A stretch of 64,000 nt of DNA from CAYVTM01 sp964454645 (GTDB lineage Bacteria; Bacteroidota; Bacteroidia; Sphingobacteriales; Sphingobacteriaceae). Location of the stretch: positions 1-64,000 of the forward strand of contig CAYVTM010000010.1 of NCBI GenBank assembly GCA_964454645.1, written 5' to 3'. The notes below the pieces were generated by a model. The model was not told where the DNA came from, searched no databases, and was given only the letters and a program-made list of their open reading frames with translations. A program made the translations under genes and the position numbers. This document shows, piece after piece, positions 21,501 to 31,360 of this stretch; the first letter of the stretch is position 1; every line of letters begins with the position of its first letter.

Positions 21501-24500
21501 TTTAAATGCTCTTTCTTCCGGTAAATCGAATACGCCGTTTTGGTTATAGTCGATAAAGACATTCACAGTACCGTTATAATACGTAGCACCACTGGTAATT
21601 AGGCTTACAATGATATTTTGAGGTACCATTTTTTGTGCATATACGCCTGTTAAATGCGTGCGGTCGCCATAAGTTCCGGTTGCAGCAGGATTATTATTCG
21701 TTGGGAGAGAGTCTCCGTCAGAGAAACTACCCACCGTTACTTTTCCGATATCCGTATCACCGGCATTATTTGAAGTAGCCGGGCAGTATTGATTCAATAC
21801 ATACACGTAATCAGGCTTTAATAAGGTATCTGCTCCCGCAAAATTGCTTACGATTAATTCTACCGAATAAATACCCGCGGCATCAAACGTTACTTCCGGA
21901 TGCCGAGAAGCAGAAGATGTACCGTTCAGGTATGTAACTGTGTTCGGAGTAAAGTTCCATTCCCAATCGGTTGGCAAATTCGCTGATGTGTCAGTAAATA
22001 AAACAGCAGTAGTATTTGCTAAGGCCGTATTGGCACTTGCTTTAAATCGCGCAACAGGTGTAACAACATGAATAACTTTTAGTGATACAGAATCGGTATA
22101 TGAACAAACCCCGTTGTCAACAGTAACTGTATAGGTATAATTACCTACAGCAGATGGAGTTGCTGTCGGGTTGCTAATATTTGTAGCCGATAATCCGCCA
22201 CCACTTGTTTGAGTCCAGCTATAAGTAACCGATCCGGATGTCAGGATCCCAATGTTCGGTCTTTGTAAAGCTGAGTCTTCAGCAGCACCTGTACAAACCG
22301 TTAGGTCGTCTTCAATGCGCCATACCGAAGAACGGTAGGAAGTAGCTGTTTGGTTTACAGAAACGTTTCCATTTGAAACATATCCCGGATTATTAAAGCA
22401 TGTTTCAATAATAATGTTTGAAACCCCATCCCATGAATAAGGGGTATTAAAGGTAAAGGTATTAATACCTTGTACCGGAGTATAACTACCATTTGTATAA
22501 ACACCCGTCAAACCTGTCTCAAAAGAAGAAAGAGAGTTCTTCGCCGTACTGCCGATTTTGATCTGGAACCCATCCAAAGCCGGGTTTGCATTTAATGCTG
22601 CCGCATCGAACGTAATTCCGTTAATGTTTCCGGCAAGAACTCCTGCTGAAGCCAGCTCAGATGCTTTGATCAGGAACTGATGTTTCGCTCCCCAATAATA
22701 ATTACCAAAAGGAGTAGGAAAGCCCGTGCTGGAATTTGTAATGGTTCCGTTGCCCACAACATTTGGAGGGGTTTGTGCCAATAAATTAGCCGTAGATCCC
22801 AATCCGATGCTGTCTGCATTTGATGAAGCAGTTACAAAGAACGCCGCATCTACATATGAACCTCCGTTCGCTGTACCTATGTTTTGATTAATGCTTAAGT
22901 CTCTTGCAATAAACGAGTAGTCAACTAAAGCACCTGCCGGAGCAGCCGGAATTGTGGCAACATATATGCCCGCAATAACTGCATCAGACATCGGAATATC
23001 TGCTTGAGCTACCCCATTGATAGACCACACCACCCAAGCGCTATCCACACCGGTAGTATCGCTGATTCCGATCGAAACCTCATGAGGAATATTCAAACAG
23101 TTTCCACCAGCAGGAACGATAGAATGTGTGGTAAAGTCTGGTGGGAACCAATCGCCCACCGGAGTTATAATTTCAATTGCATAATCTTCTGTTTCACCAT
23201 TTCCAAATGTACCACATGCCGGAGGAGCATTAAAACTGTTTGAAAGAACTACCCTCATACGGCTTACACCAGTTCTTGCATTTAACGGAACCGTAAAACT
23301 TCCAGTAGAGTTTACACCCGCCGCTAAATAAACCCCTGAAGTGAACACTCGCTCTCCCGGATCATCAAAATCCCCATCAATATTGAAGTCGATATATATT
23401 GAGCGACCTGATGTACTGCTGGTAGTTGAAGATATGTGAGATAACGAGAAATTATAAGTAGGTCCGAAATGTACCTGGAATGGTAAAATCGCTTGTGTAA
23501 AATCACTATATGTACCGGTTGCGGTAACATTATTCGTCGGGGTCAGGTCAGAACCATTGTTCAACAAGGTATCTATGCCTGCCCATATTTTAACATTACC
23601 GATATCCTGGCCGGCAGCTGATGTTGCGCCCGATATACAATAGTTCAAAATGGCTTCAATTTCTGCCATGTGAATAATAGAATCAGAACCTGCCGGGTTG
23701 GAAACTACCAGCTTAACATCATATATACCCGCCGCAGTGAACCTTACCTTAGGATTTTGAGAAGAGCTGTCGGTTCCGTTAACAAATTCAATGTTATTTG
23801 GAATCACTTCCCATCTCCATCCATCCGGAATATTTTGTGAATTATCAGTAAATGTAACAACTGTAGGATTAAATCCAACAAGAGCAGTATCGTGACTCGT
23901 AGTAAAGCCGGCAATCGGCGTTGTTGGTACTAATACAGTAACTACAACCGTATCTGAGAACGAACATAACGAATCGCTTACGGTAGCCACATAATTATAA
24001 ACACCCGGGGTAGGATGCACCGGAGTTACCAATGTATCGCCAACAACGGGGGAGGACAATAAACCACCGGTCCATGTTGCAGGAGCTGTTGCTACAGTTT
24101 GTAAATTCGGATTCAGATAACCAATAGAAACCGGGGTTGCTCCGGAACCTGTTACCCAATTAGTATTATTGTTTTCATCCTTACCCTGTAAGGTTGCTCC
24201 GGCAATTCCGCTCGGGCTTGATACTCCGGTCCCTGTCCAGTCTGCTGACGTTACAGCATTGGTAGCACTGAACACATAGGAGTTTGTAGCTACAGCGTCA
24301 ACAATATCATTAGATGGGTTCTTTAAGATCATACCCATATTGCTTCCTGAACCCGGAGCATATGTACCACCAACCACTCTAAATATCAAGTCGGCAGGAG
24401 ACGATGTTCCCGCTCCGGCAATATTTACCACAACCACACCATTCGGAGGAACAACTGTACCACCTGGGAAAGTGAAGTTAACAGGAGTAGCGCTTGCTGA

Positions 24501-27500
24501 TGTTTCTACCAATAAACGGTAGCCGGACAAATCCCCGGTTCCTAAACCAACATTTGTGATTTCAATATTATCATCATACATGCTTGTTGGCAAATGCGGC
24601 GGCCAAGTAGAATTACTACCATTTCCTGATGGACCTGAGCCACCCGTATAATTAAATAAGTTGAATTCTGTTATTCTAAACGCCGCACCCTTTATTGCCA
24701 TCAGGGTTGTTGCTGTTCCTGCATTAATGGCCACATCCGGACCTGCATTCACGTTAAGAGTAGCATCCTTATATGAACTTGAAGCTGTTGTAATGGTGTT
24801 ACCATTAATACTTGCATCTTTCACCCATACTGAATAAACCACTTCAACACCTGCGGGGACAGCAGGAATCGTCCCTACATATAGCGTATCCCCTCCATTT
24901 ACATCCATCATATCTACGGGTGTTTGATCAACACCTCCTATAGAGTAGCGGATTTGTACAGAGTCGATACCCGACTCATCATAAACTTTTACATAAATAG
25001 CATGAGGGGTCGGATTACAATCTCCCACAGGAGGAAGGATCGAATCGATACTTACCACCGGTGTTACGATATCACCAAAATTAGGCATTCCGTCAAACTC
25101 ATCTGCACCAATATCATATCCGGTTCCGCCACCATTTACAGAACCTGCCGGTCCGGGGCGAGCATCACCATCAATATCTGTAGCTACAGAAGCAATTGTT
25201 TGACCTCTAGATTCAAGATAAGTTAGTGTTGCAGCGGGAATATGCAAGTCGGTTGTACTTGTATATATTGGCTCTTCTACCAGCGAAGCTGAATTATAGC
25301 CTGGCATCGCTGCTCTGACAGCAACAATATCAGCACTATTAGTTCCTCTTATATTGGCAAGGTTTATCCCATTCGACCACAATGCATTGTTATCAAAATG
25401 AGTAAACACCGAGTCTCCTACCGTATGCGCAAAAGCATATGGATTTCCAATTTCGGAACGTCCGTCTAAAATATTATTTCTAACATCGATGCTTCCCGCT
25501 TTTGTAACACCACTAACAAATAATGCTGCGGTTAAGCTTGCTGCCGCGGTCGGCTGATGTTGAACCGAAACCGTATTATTTACAACCTGGTAACCAGTAC
25601 CAGGCCCTGTAACGGCGATACCCGCAGCATTTCGGGTAGCTACCGAATTACCAAAGCTTCTTATATCGTATATAAAGTTATTAGATAACGTTACTTTCGC
25701 GTCGTTATTCGCAATGGCAAGCGTCATACCTACAGCGCCGTATCCGGCAGTATTCAAATGCCTAACTCCCGAAACATCATTCGCTGTAACCAAGCCGGTA
25801 TCAATACCTAATGCAAGCTGAATACCGTTCATGGTAGATGTGCTTGAAGTTGTACTGAAAACTCCCGAAACATTGTTATTGCTGATTACAAAATTATTGG
25901 CATTACCAATTAACATTCCTCTGAAACCAAGGTGATCGTTATTAACGGTATCTCCCATTTGATTTTCGGTTATTAACCAGTTATGGTCAAAATTATTGGT
26001 ATTACCACGCAAGTATAAACCATTTTGGAAACGGGTAATTCTGTTATTCTGAATTGTATTATTATTATTCGGATGATCTGCGTCGCCGCCCAAAGCACTT
26101 GCCGAACCACTTAATATACCGGCAACTGTAGTACTAGCGGAAGCTCCGTTAATATTAACATTTTTTATTGTATTAAAGGATGATCCTCTATCTGCCGAGC
26201 TTGCAATCCAAATTGCCATATTGGTTGTAGCAGTAGAGCGATTTTGAATAGTAAGATCACGTGTATCGGTACCCGAGTTGGAACCATCAATCGTTACATA
26301 GTCTGCTCCATTTAATTGGATAATACCCCCTGTTGCTACAGAACCATAGATTACCGGGCTGTTACCTGCCGCAGGACGTATGGTTAAAGTGTTTGTAGCT
26401 GTTCTTTTCGGATTATGAGTAATCACAATCGGGAATACCTCTCCGTTTGCAGCTTTATAAGCCGTATCTATTAGTTCGAAAACTACCGGAGATGTTATGG
26501 TACATACCTCATTGAATGCGTTCACCGCTTCCGTGATCGTATTAAATGTACCTCCGGCTCCAACAGTAACCACACCTCCCATTGAAGTGTTGCTTACATT
26601 TATTGTAAAGGTGTCTGTTGTGTATGTACAACCCGTTTCGGAATCAAAAATAGTAAGTGTATAACCGGTAGTATCTGTCGGAGAAACTTTGATTGAAGCT
26701 GTCGTTCCAACCACAGAGGAACCGTCTGACCACGAATAAGAAGCAAAGTTTATAGGAGTTCCAAACACAAATGCCGGCAAAGTACTTCCACTTGTTGTGT
26801 TTGCGGGCATCGCACCACAAGCTGCAAAGTTATCTGCATACCTTCCCGAAACAGAAGTGTATGATGTCGCGCTGCCCCGTACTGCCGAATTGTTTGTATA
26901 TATACTCCCGGTATTTCCCGGGTCATTTTCAAAACATACCTCTATAAGAATATTGGATGTTCCATCCCAAATAAAAGGCAATTTGAATGGAATTGTTTTT
27001 AATCCATTCGTAGATACCGGTGATAATGCTGCCGGGCCAAATGCGGTAGCCAACGGATCTGATAAGAATGAACCGGAAACTAACGAGCTTTCTAACGTAT
27101 GACCAATTTTAAGAGTATAATTATTAAAAGGAAGAGTAGATACAGCAGATGTAACATCAACCGATAAGCTGGTTAATGGACCTGCAACATAGCCCGCATC
27201 GGTCATTAGCTGAGCGCTGATTAAATATTGAGTTCTTTGACTTTCATAATACTGAGCAAACGGACCATATCCTGAATTGCTAGTTCCCCCGGCTATGGTT
27301 GTTGCACCACCGCCAACGGGAGGGCCTTGAGGAGGCATTGTTGCCGATAATGTTATTGAGTCTCCTAAACACAAGGGTTGCCCACCATCAGAAACGATAA
27401 CCAAATTTAAATTAGTCAACGGTTCGTCAGAATAAGTGGCTCCGCTATAGTTTGAGAATAAGCCGGATGAACTCCATGCCGAAATTGACCACGATACATC

Positions 27501-30233
27501 TGCATTTGACGGACTGCTGGCAGCCGGAATTGTTCCTGACCAGGTATTTCCGGTAGTATTGCTCATTAAAATTGAGCTTGTTCCGGTTCCGTTATAAGCA
27601 TAGGTTAATTTTACAGAATCCAACGTTCCGATATTCGGCAAAACGTTTGCTGTAACCACATGGGAAACAGCTGTACATTGATCAGCAGCCGGAGTTAATG
27701 CGCTAAAAATTATACTTGGTGCCGCCGGGGTTCCATCAAATTCCCTCGCACCTATATCCGGTGATGTTCCACCACCATTGGTTTGTGCCGGGAAGCCGGG
27801 ATGACCCGCTCTCACATTGTTTGCAAAGTCGAATGCTATACCTGCACTCGAAGTACCGCCACTTTCTATTTGAGTAGGAATAGCGGTATTAATCGCTAAA
27901 TAGTTTGCATCGGAACTAACAATACTTGCAAAATCAGGAGAGGTACTTACCGATGCCTGATCTCTGCTGCCTAATCTTGTTTTTAACAAGGTCAAAGTAG
28001 AGTCCGCATTAGTTCCATCGTAGTAAAGGGTCCGCGATGGACTTGGTGTACCGGCATAAAACAAGTTATTGTTTGATAAACTTGAATAATTTGTAAGTGT
28101 TGTACTCGAACGGCGGAAAGCAATTGCTTTCCCGGTACCGTTAGGCGTTGAAAGGTTTACAATAATATTGTTTCGCAATCTCAACTCACCCGAAGTGGCG
28201 GTAGAACTTGTTGTAACAAAAATACCCGAAGTGGCAAAATTAGTTCCACTTGATGTTGCATCTAAATAAATACTATTGTTTGAAATATTTGTTTGTGTAT
28301 TACTAATTACTGAAGTAACATTTATCCCTCTTATTACGTCAGTGGCACCTCCGTTTCCTACAGGAGTGTAGAGGCCTCCTATAATATTATTATAAATATG
28401 AGCAGCACCGGAGGATAAATCCCCAAGGTTTATACCACTCAATATACCGGAAGTAAGATTACTTGAGGTAATATTATATATCTTATTGTTAAAAATACTT
28501 GGAGAACTAAGCCGCGACCAAATTCCACCGACAGCAGTAACAGATGTAGTTGTTCCGCTTAGTGTAATATCATGAATGGTATTATACGAAACATTTCTTG
28601 TACCAGCAGTTGTCCATGCATAGATAGCCCATGTATTACCATTACCGCCATTGCTTAAGTTATATACATGGTTGTAATTATAATTCTCGTTAGTTGGACT
28701 TGAAGCATTATATATGCCATACATCACACCGGTAGCAGAAGATTTCAGGATATGCAAATCGTACACCTCGTTGCTGTCTACAACAACTGTTCCCGTACTG
28801 GTTTGTATACCGTACATGGTCGCTCCGGTTCCGGTTCCGTCAATAGACAACTGACTGATGTCATTGTGCTTAACTGTTTGGTTAGAACCAGAACTTGTAT
28901 ATATACCAATGGTTGTACCTCCCGATGTACCGAATCTCCTTATTCCTCTTACTGTATTACCTAACACATTTACATTTGTTGCAGCCCCTGAGTTATAGAT
29001 CATATAATTCACTCCGGTCCCGGTATTGGATGCATTTGAATAAATAACACTATCAATGGTGTTATCAGCAATATTTACCGTTGTTGGAGACGCGGTATTA
29101 TATATACCATAAAAAATACCGGTAGTAGCCGTCAGGTAATCGCTGTTAAGAATTTCGTTTCCTGTAATATTAATAATATTTCCGCTACCCGTTCCTCCCG
29201 AAGCGTTTTCAATTGCGGATATCTGAGTTGTTGTCCCCCCCCCATGCAAGGTTAGTGTATTGTTTGCAATAGTAGCACTTGCATTTGTAGCGGTATTCAA
29301 ATAAATACCTCTTAGTGTGTTGGTGTGGTTTACGCCGGCACCATCATTATTATTAATGATATTATTTGTTACACTTATACCGTATTGTGCTAATGTACGA
29401 ATCGCTGCAGAAGCAACAGACCCGCCGCCACCGAAATTAATAATTGTATTATCATCTATACTATTACCGTTATCGGCCAATGCAATATCAGATGTCCCTA
29501 CAGCAGTCCCGATTAAGACAATACCGTAGTTTACATTTTGAATGGTGTTTGAATAAAAATAATTAAATGAGTTTGATCCGCCGGAAGCACTAACTCCAAA
29601 AACTTTAGAGGTATCCATTGAGGAGCTTAAAACATAAATACCTACAGAACCCTCGACTCTTACCCCTGCACCAGAAATGATATTACTTCTGTTTAAGGTT
29701 ATGGTAGAATTTTTGATGACAACATATTGGCAACCGTTGGAAGAGTCGGCTTTAAACAAAGCAAAACCATACTCCATCATGGTTGTATCCAAGGTGTTTG
29801 TATCAATCAGATCGATTCCGTCTATGGTCACATTATCTGAACCGACCAAAGCCCAAATACCATCAATTTGACGGGTTGAGTTTGCACGTTTCGTACCAAC
29901 AGGTGCCGTAATTAAAGGGTTTATACCGACACCGCTTTTTTGGAAAACAATCGGCGACAGGCTTGTTCCGCTTGCGGTTAAAACATAGCCGCCCGAAGGA
30001 GCAGTTTCCGTGTGACCGGCGACAATGTTAAAGACAACACCACCGGATCCGACTCCATAAAAGTTCAGCGAGTCAATCGCATCTTTCAGGGAGAGGTAAT
30101 TGCTTGTTCCCGAACCTAAGGGATCAATTGTTTTCGTACCCGTCAATCCTTGTGCAGATAAGGAAAAAGAGAAAAAAACACCTAATAATAGTAGGAAGAT
30201 GTTTTTTACGAGTTTGTAGAACTTTACACTCAT
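18576..30233 (-). CDS. Giant T9SS-secreted multidomain surface protein (3885 aa)
   Basis: The largest gene in the window. Signal peptide at residues 1-28 (SFSLSAQ). Beta-helix block 1 covers about 30-780. A module with a QYLISAQ/WDGTSNILIEVCF core recurs three times, and a loop-rich module (PAGG.C....H.V) recurs four times. Beta-helix block 2 (about 1216-1711), a lamin-tail-like domain (about 1848-1988), PKD domains (about 2103-2191 and 2724-2814) and two GEVED domains with DYNQNGVFD or DFNIDGDFD (about 2194-2356 and 2811-2971) follow. A row of 70-residue Ig-like repeats (about 3338-3698), a final PKD (about 3698-3784) and a T9SS type A sorting domain (about 3791-3885, KPNPF, VYDMMGRKV, NGMYMIRL) end the protein. 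The last two domains are near-copies of those in the 3452-aa neighbour, suggesting recent duplication or gene conversion. A surface adhesin or matrix role is inferred. Confidence 0.92.
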   Translation of the reverse strand: MSVKFYKLVKNIFLLLLGVFFSFSLSAQGLTGTKTIDPLGSGTSNYLSLKDAIDSLNFYGVGSGGVVFNIVAGHTETAPSGGYVLTASGTSLSPIVFQKSGVGINPLITAPVGTKRANSTRQIDGIWALVGSDNVTIDGIDLIDTNTLDTTMMEYGFALFKADSSNGCQYVVIKNSTITLNRSNIISGAGVRVEGSVGIYVLSSSMDTSKVFGVSASGGSNSFNYFYSNTIQNVNYGIVLIGTAVGTSDIALADNGNSIDDNTIINFGGGGSVASAAIRTLAQYGISVTNNIINNNDGAGVNHTNTLRGIYLNTATNASATIANNTLTLHGGGTTTQISAIENASGGTGSGNIINITGNEILNSDYLTATTGIFYGIYNTASPTTVNIADNTIDSVIYSNASNTGTGVNYMIYNSGAATNVNVLGNTVRGIRRFGTSGGTTIGIYTSSGSNQTVKHNDISQLSIDGTGTGATMYGIQTSTGTVVVDSNEVYDLHILKSSATGVMYGIYNASSPTNENYNYNHVYNLSNGGNGNTWAIYAWTTAGTRNVSYNTIHDITLSGTTTSVTAVGGIWSRLSSPSIFNNKIYNITSSNLTSGILSGINLGDLSSGAAHIYNNIIGGLYTPVGNGGATDVIRGINVTSVISNTQTNISNNSIYLDATSSGTNFATSGIFVTTSSTATSGELRLRNNIIVNLSTPNGTGKAIAFRRSSTTLTNYSSLSNNNLFYAGTPSPSRTLYYDGTNADSTLTLLKTRLGSRDQASVSTSPDFASIVSSDANYLAINTAIPTQIESGGTSSAGIAFDFANNVRAGHPGFPAQTNGGGTSPDIGAREFDGTPAAPSIIFSALTPAADQCTAVSHVVTANVLPNIGTLDSVKLTYAYNGTGTSSILMSNTTGNTWSGTIPAASSPSNADVSWSISAWSSSGLFSNYSGATYSDEPLTNLNLVIVSDGGQPLCLGDSITLSATMPPQGPPVGGGATTIAGGTSNSGYGPFAQYYESQRTQYLISAQLMTDAGYVAGPLTSLSVDVTSAVSTLPFNNYTLKIGHTLESSLVSGSFLSDPLATAFGPAALSPVSTNGLKTIPFKLPFIWDGTSNILIEVCFENDPGNTGSIYTNNSAVRGSATSYTSVSGRYADNFAACGAMPANTTSGSTLPAFVFGTPINFASYSWSDGSSVVGTTASIKVSPTDTTGYTLTIFDSETGCTYTTDTFTINVSNTSMGGVVTVGAGGTFNTITEAVNAFNEVCTITSPVVFELIDTAYKAANGEVFPIVITHNPKRTATNTLTIRPAAGNSPVIYGSVATGGIIQLNGADYVTIDGSNSGTDTRDLTIQNRSTATTNMAIWIASSADRGSSFNTIKNVNINGASASTTVAGILSGSASALGGDADHPNNNNTIQNNRITRFQNGLYLRGNTNNFDHNWLITENQMGDTVNNDHLGFRGMLIGNANNFVISNNNVSGVFSTTSSTSTMNGIQLALGIDTGLVTANDVSGVRHLNTAGYGAVGMTLAIANNDAKVTLSNNFIYDIRSFGNSVATRNAAGIAVTGPGTGYQVVNNTVSVQHQPTAAASLTAALFVSGVTKAGSIDVRNNILDGRSEIGNPYAFAHTVGDSVFTHFDNNALWSNGINLANIRGTNSADIVAVRAAMPGYNSASLVEEPIYTSTTDLHIPAATLTYLESRGQTIASVATDIDGDARPGPAGSVNGGGTGYDIGADEFDGMPNFGDIVTPVVSIDSILPPVGDCNPTPHAIYVKVYDESGIDSVQIRYSIGGVDQTPVDMMDVNGGDTLYVGTIPAVPAGVEVVYSVWVKDASINGNTITTASSSYKDATLNVNAGPDVAINAGTATTLMAIKGAAFRITEFNLFNYTGGSGPSGNGSNSTWPPHLPTSMYDDNIEITNVGLGTGDLSGYRLLVETSASATPVNFTFPGGTVVPPNGVVVVNIAGAGTSSPADLIFRVVGGTYAPGSGSNMGMILKNPSNDIVDAVATNSYVFSATNAVTSADWTGTGVSSPSGIAGATLQGKDENNNTNWVTGSGATPVSIGYLNPNLQTVATAPATWTGGLLSSPVVGDTLVTPVHPTPGVYNYVATVSDSLCSFSDTVVVTVLVPTTPIAGFTTSHDTALVGFNPTVVTFTDNSQNIPDGWRWEVIPNNIEFVNGTDSSSQNPKVRFTAAGIYDVKLVVSNPAGSDSIIHMAEIEAILNYCISGATSAAGQDIGNVKIWAGIDTLLNNGSDLTPTNNVTATGTYSDFTQAILPFQVHFGPTYNFSLSHISSTTSSTSGRSIYIDFNIDGDFDDPGERVFTSGVYLAAGVNSTGSFTVPLNARTGVSRMRVVLSNSFNAPPACGTFGNGETEDYAIEIITPVGDWFPPDFTTHSIVPAGGNCLNIPHEVSIGISDTTGVDSAWVVWSINGVAQADIPMSDAVIAGIYVATIPAAPAGALVDYSFIARDLSINQNIGTANGGSYVDAAFFVTASSNADSIGLGSTANLLAQTPPNVVGNGTITNSSTGFPTPFGNYYWGAKHQFLIKASELASAGVLAGNINGITFDAAALNANPALDGFQIKIGSTAKNSLSSFETGLTGVYTNGSYTPVQGINTFTFNTPYSWDGVSNIIIETCFNNPGYVSNGNVSVNQTATSYRSSVWRIEDDLTVCTGAAEDSALQRPNIGILTSGSVTYSWTQTSGGGLSATNISNPTATPSAVGNYTYTVTVDNGVCSYTDSVSLKVIHVVTPVARFKASANTALANTTAVLFTDTSANLPTDWEWNFTPNTVTYLNGTSSASRHPEVTFDAAGIYSVELIVSNFAGADTLLKPDYVYVLNQYCPATSNNAGDTDIGKVTVGSFSDGDSLPTNNNPAATGTYGDRTHLTGVYAQKMVPQNIIVSLITSGATYYNGTVNVFIDYNQNGVFDLPEERAFKGPFLNNAASRVVAGTFTAPITALTGKTLMRVHAWESGAVDFSPCANSGYGEVLDYVIEILPAPPGDWYGPDFANASITPAGGDCNPVNHTVSVEITDTTGVATAAVVWSIDGVSQTDIVMTNVGNVYSATIPAAGTRSVGYSFIAVDNSVNTNSSLYPGGTYKDAVLKSRLKVNADGYIGVGGNYQLNAFVESKIGNSATAHGATVTTGAPYASYYGNGRQQYLILASELNAMGFQAGNLSSLAFDVAVAGTGSGATLNGYTIKLANTTQVNLSAFDVTPTTVVWGPVNYTPTIGANIHSFSAPFSWDGTSNLLVEVCFSNGITGTSGMANTVYQTTTSFVSNALYRIDGSVGDVCASTTLSTTASVRPNMSFTQAGSLTYNWAQSTGGGLSATNIANPTATPTGGLGTYEYIVTVNDGTCNAMDTVLVHVVPPPTVDIGPATGIICGTSPRILDAGNPGATYAWTHNGSAFGITQTVSATDAGTYIVVVTNQAGLTGTDTVDLTVGAPFTISLNDRDLCEGGSIVLDAGVHNAYLWSTGETTQTITVDTAGDYTVTVTNADGCTATDNIVVTIVPPSTVDLGSDQITCSSAPVVLDAGNPGSAYEWQHDGAVVGSGQTYDAGVSGEYTVTVITPTGCTLYDTVNITNLPAPAVDLGADQEICPGSSVMFDAGTDGVSYLWSTGATTQMISVTDAGTYGVTVTGSNGCETTDSVVVSFKPAPVVDLGPSQAICVNEPITLDAGTDGVSYLWSTGATTQTIEVGLAGTYYVDVTGTNGCVTRDQIVITNKVQPDASFSIDSTDNVMWVVKFSANSVVAGQLYSWNFGDPGSGSANTSALPNPTHNYNTPGTYTITLTITNVASGCVSVSTQTIIVLGVESKQAATFKLGAKPNPFMGETTITYDLPISANVSIEVYDMMGRKVSTLLSNELQASGTHEIGYQNEDYLSANGMYMIRLIVDGKGAMIRVVDLSNKR
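19140..20220 (-). repeat. Tandem 210-bp Ig-like repeat array
   Basis: An array of about five Ig-like modules at the 3' end of the 3885-aa gene. A 40-bp block is identical at 19241-19280 and 19451-19490, exactly 210 bp apart, and both copies encode the LWSTGATTQ/SYLWSTGATTQ core. Such identity points to recent tandem duplication or homogenisation. Confidence 0.8.
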
Positions 30234-30676
30234 AATTAGTTTGTTTGGTTAATAAATTTTAGGACTTTTTAACAGGAAAATTTTAATCATTTAATCAAAT
30301 TAAATGAGGGGTTGTTTTCCATATTAATATGCAATTTAAAGAAAGGAATATGAAAAACAAATTTTTTTTCAAAAACTTTTTTTTCTTGCACCAGAGGGTC
30401 TAAAAACAGCATTCAATCGCAAAATATAGTGGCGTTGCCTGCGATGATGTTAAAAATAAGTTGTATTATCTGAAATATTTGAAAAAAACGGATAAAATTT
30501 ATACATATTTTAATATTGTATAGGCAAAAAATCTAATTTGATTAACATATATAGATAAAAGTATTTCTGAACAATCCTATTACATTTCAGGTGATGTTAA
30601 TCAATAACTTTTATCCGTAATTATCCAATTGTTATATTTTGTTATATGCAATCCTAAAACGACAAGAAAATAACTA
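30234..30676. other. AT-rich intergenic region upstream of the 3885-aa protein gene
   Basis: No convincing gene. Read from the minus strand, TTAATTTG (complement of 30296-30303) is a one-mismatch -7 element about 63 bp before the giant gene start. An inverted repeat (ACGGATAAAA at 30488-30497, its complement at 30609-30618) brackets a very AT-rich stretch with several GATAA/TTATCC words, some resembling degenerate DnaA boxes. Confidence 0.4.
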
Positions 30677-31046
30677 ATGACAAGAGCAATAATTTAGCAG
30701 GGATTAGGGTGGACTCGGAAGCATTTGTCGCTACCCGACTTTTGTAGCTGTGACCCAATATTTCCAGACAACTTTTCCATTGGCGACATTTACAGCAACT
30801 ATTATAGGTTGTTTGATAAATTGGGGTATTGTCCGGACTTTTTGAAGAACAACAACAGACAAATCCCCACTTGAAATTTTATTCATGACATTTTGTGGTG
30901 GCTATAAAACATTTTCGACTTTCGCATCAGAGAATATTAACTTATTTCAATCGGGCAACTCTCAGACAGTATTCCTCTATATGGCGTCGAGTATATTGGT
31001 TAGTTTATTTGCTGTATGGCTTGGACTAATACTAATAAGATTGTAA
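30677..31046 (+). pseudogene. crcB: Decayed crcB-type fluoride ion channel gene
   Basis: Joined across frames, the 370 bp translate to a protein of about 123 residues, the normal CrcB/Fluc length. It carries the family signatures: GGLGSICRY near the N-terminus, IIGCLI in the second membrane segment, and CGGYKTFSTFASE, followed by a last membrane helix ending in FAVWLGLILIRL. The reading frame is broken by an in-frame TAG at codon 7 (30695-30697), an extra G near 30707-30709, an extra A near 30819 and a missing T near 30877-30880, so no functional protein is expected. CrcB exports fluoride as a dimeric membrane channel. The plus orientation differs from the giant genes to the left. Several lesions in one small gene, next to intact 10-kb frames, argue for real decay rather than read errors. 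Confidence 0.85.
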
Positions 31047-31323
31047 ATGAAATACGCTGTTTTGACAAAATGCAACAACATTGACAAATCAACGGATAAA
31101 AAATCTCTCTAAGCGAATCTTCAATATGGTTTTAACCCTAAAGCCTTTTAAGAACGTACCATATATCAGCCTTGATGTTTTATTTAGATTAAATATATAC
31201 ATGCCTGTATGGTATGTGGTTGATTCTGTAATATTAAAAAACCTTTAAAGTGCTGAATTCTCCTCATAGCTCGAGCCACGTAATCAGTTGGTAGTGCAAC
31301 GCGCGTTTTTAAATCATCAGGTA
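31047..31323. other. Intergenic region between crcB remnant and parS sites, with a tRNA D-arm-like fragment
   Basis: No open frame is recognised. At about 31283-31301 the words CAGTTGGTAGTGCA resemble the D-arm of a bacterial tRNA, but there is no matching acceptor stem, anticodon arm or T-arm. At best this is a relic. Confidence 0.25.
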
Positions 31324-31339
31324 CGTTTCACGTGAAACA
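31324..31339. promoter_or_regulatory. parS: parS-like ParB binding site 1
   Basis: CGTTTCACGTGAAACA matches the conserved chromosomal parS 16-mer TGTTTCACGTGAAACA at 15 of 16 positions, and its inner 14 bp are a perfect palindrome. parS sites load the ParB CTP-switch clamp and direct origin segregation, and they cluster near oriC in most bacteria. A second site lies 47 bp away centre to centre. Confidence 0.85.
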
Positions 31340-31360
31340 TCTTACTCGAAAATTTTTAAT

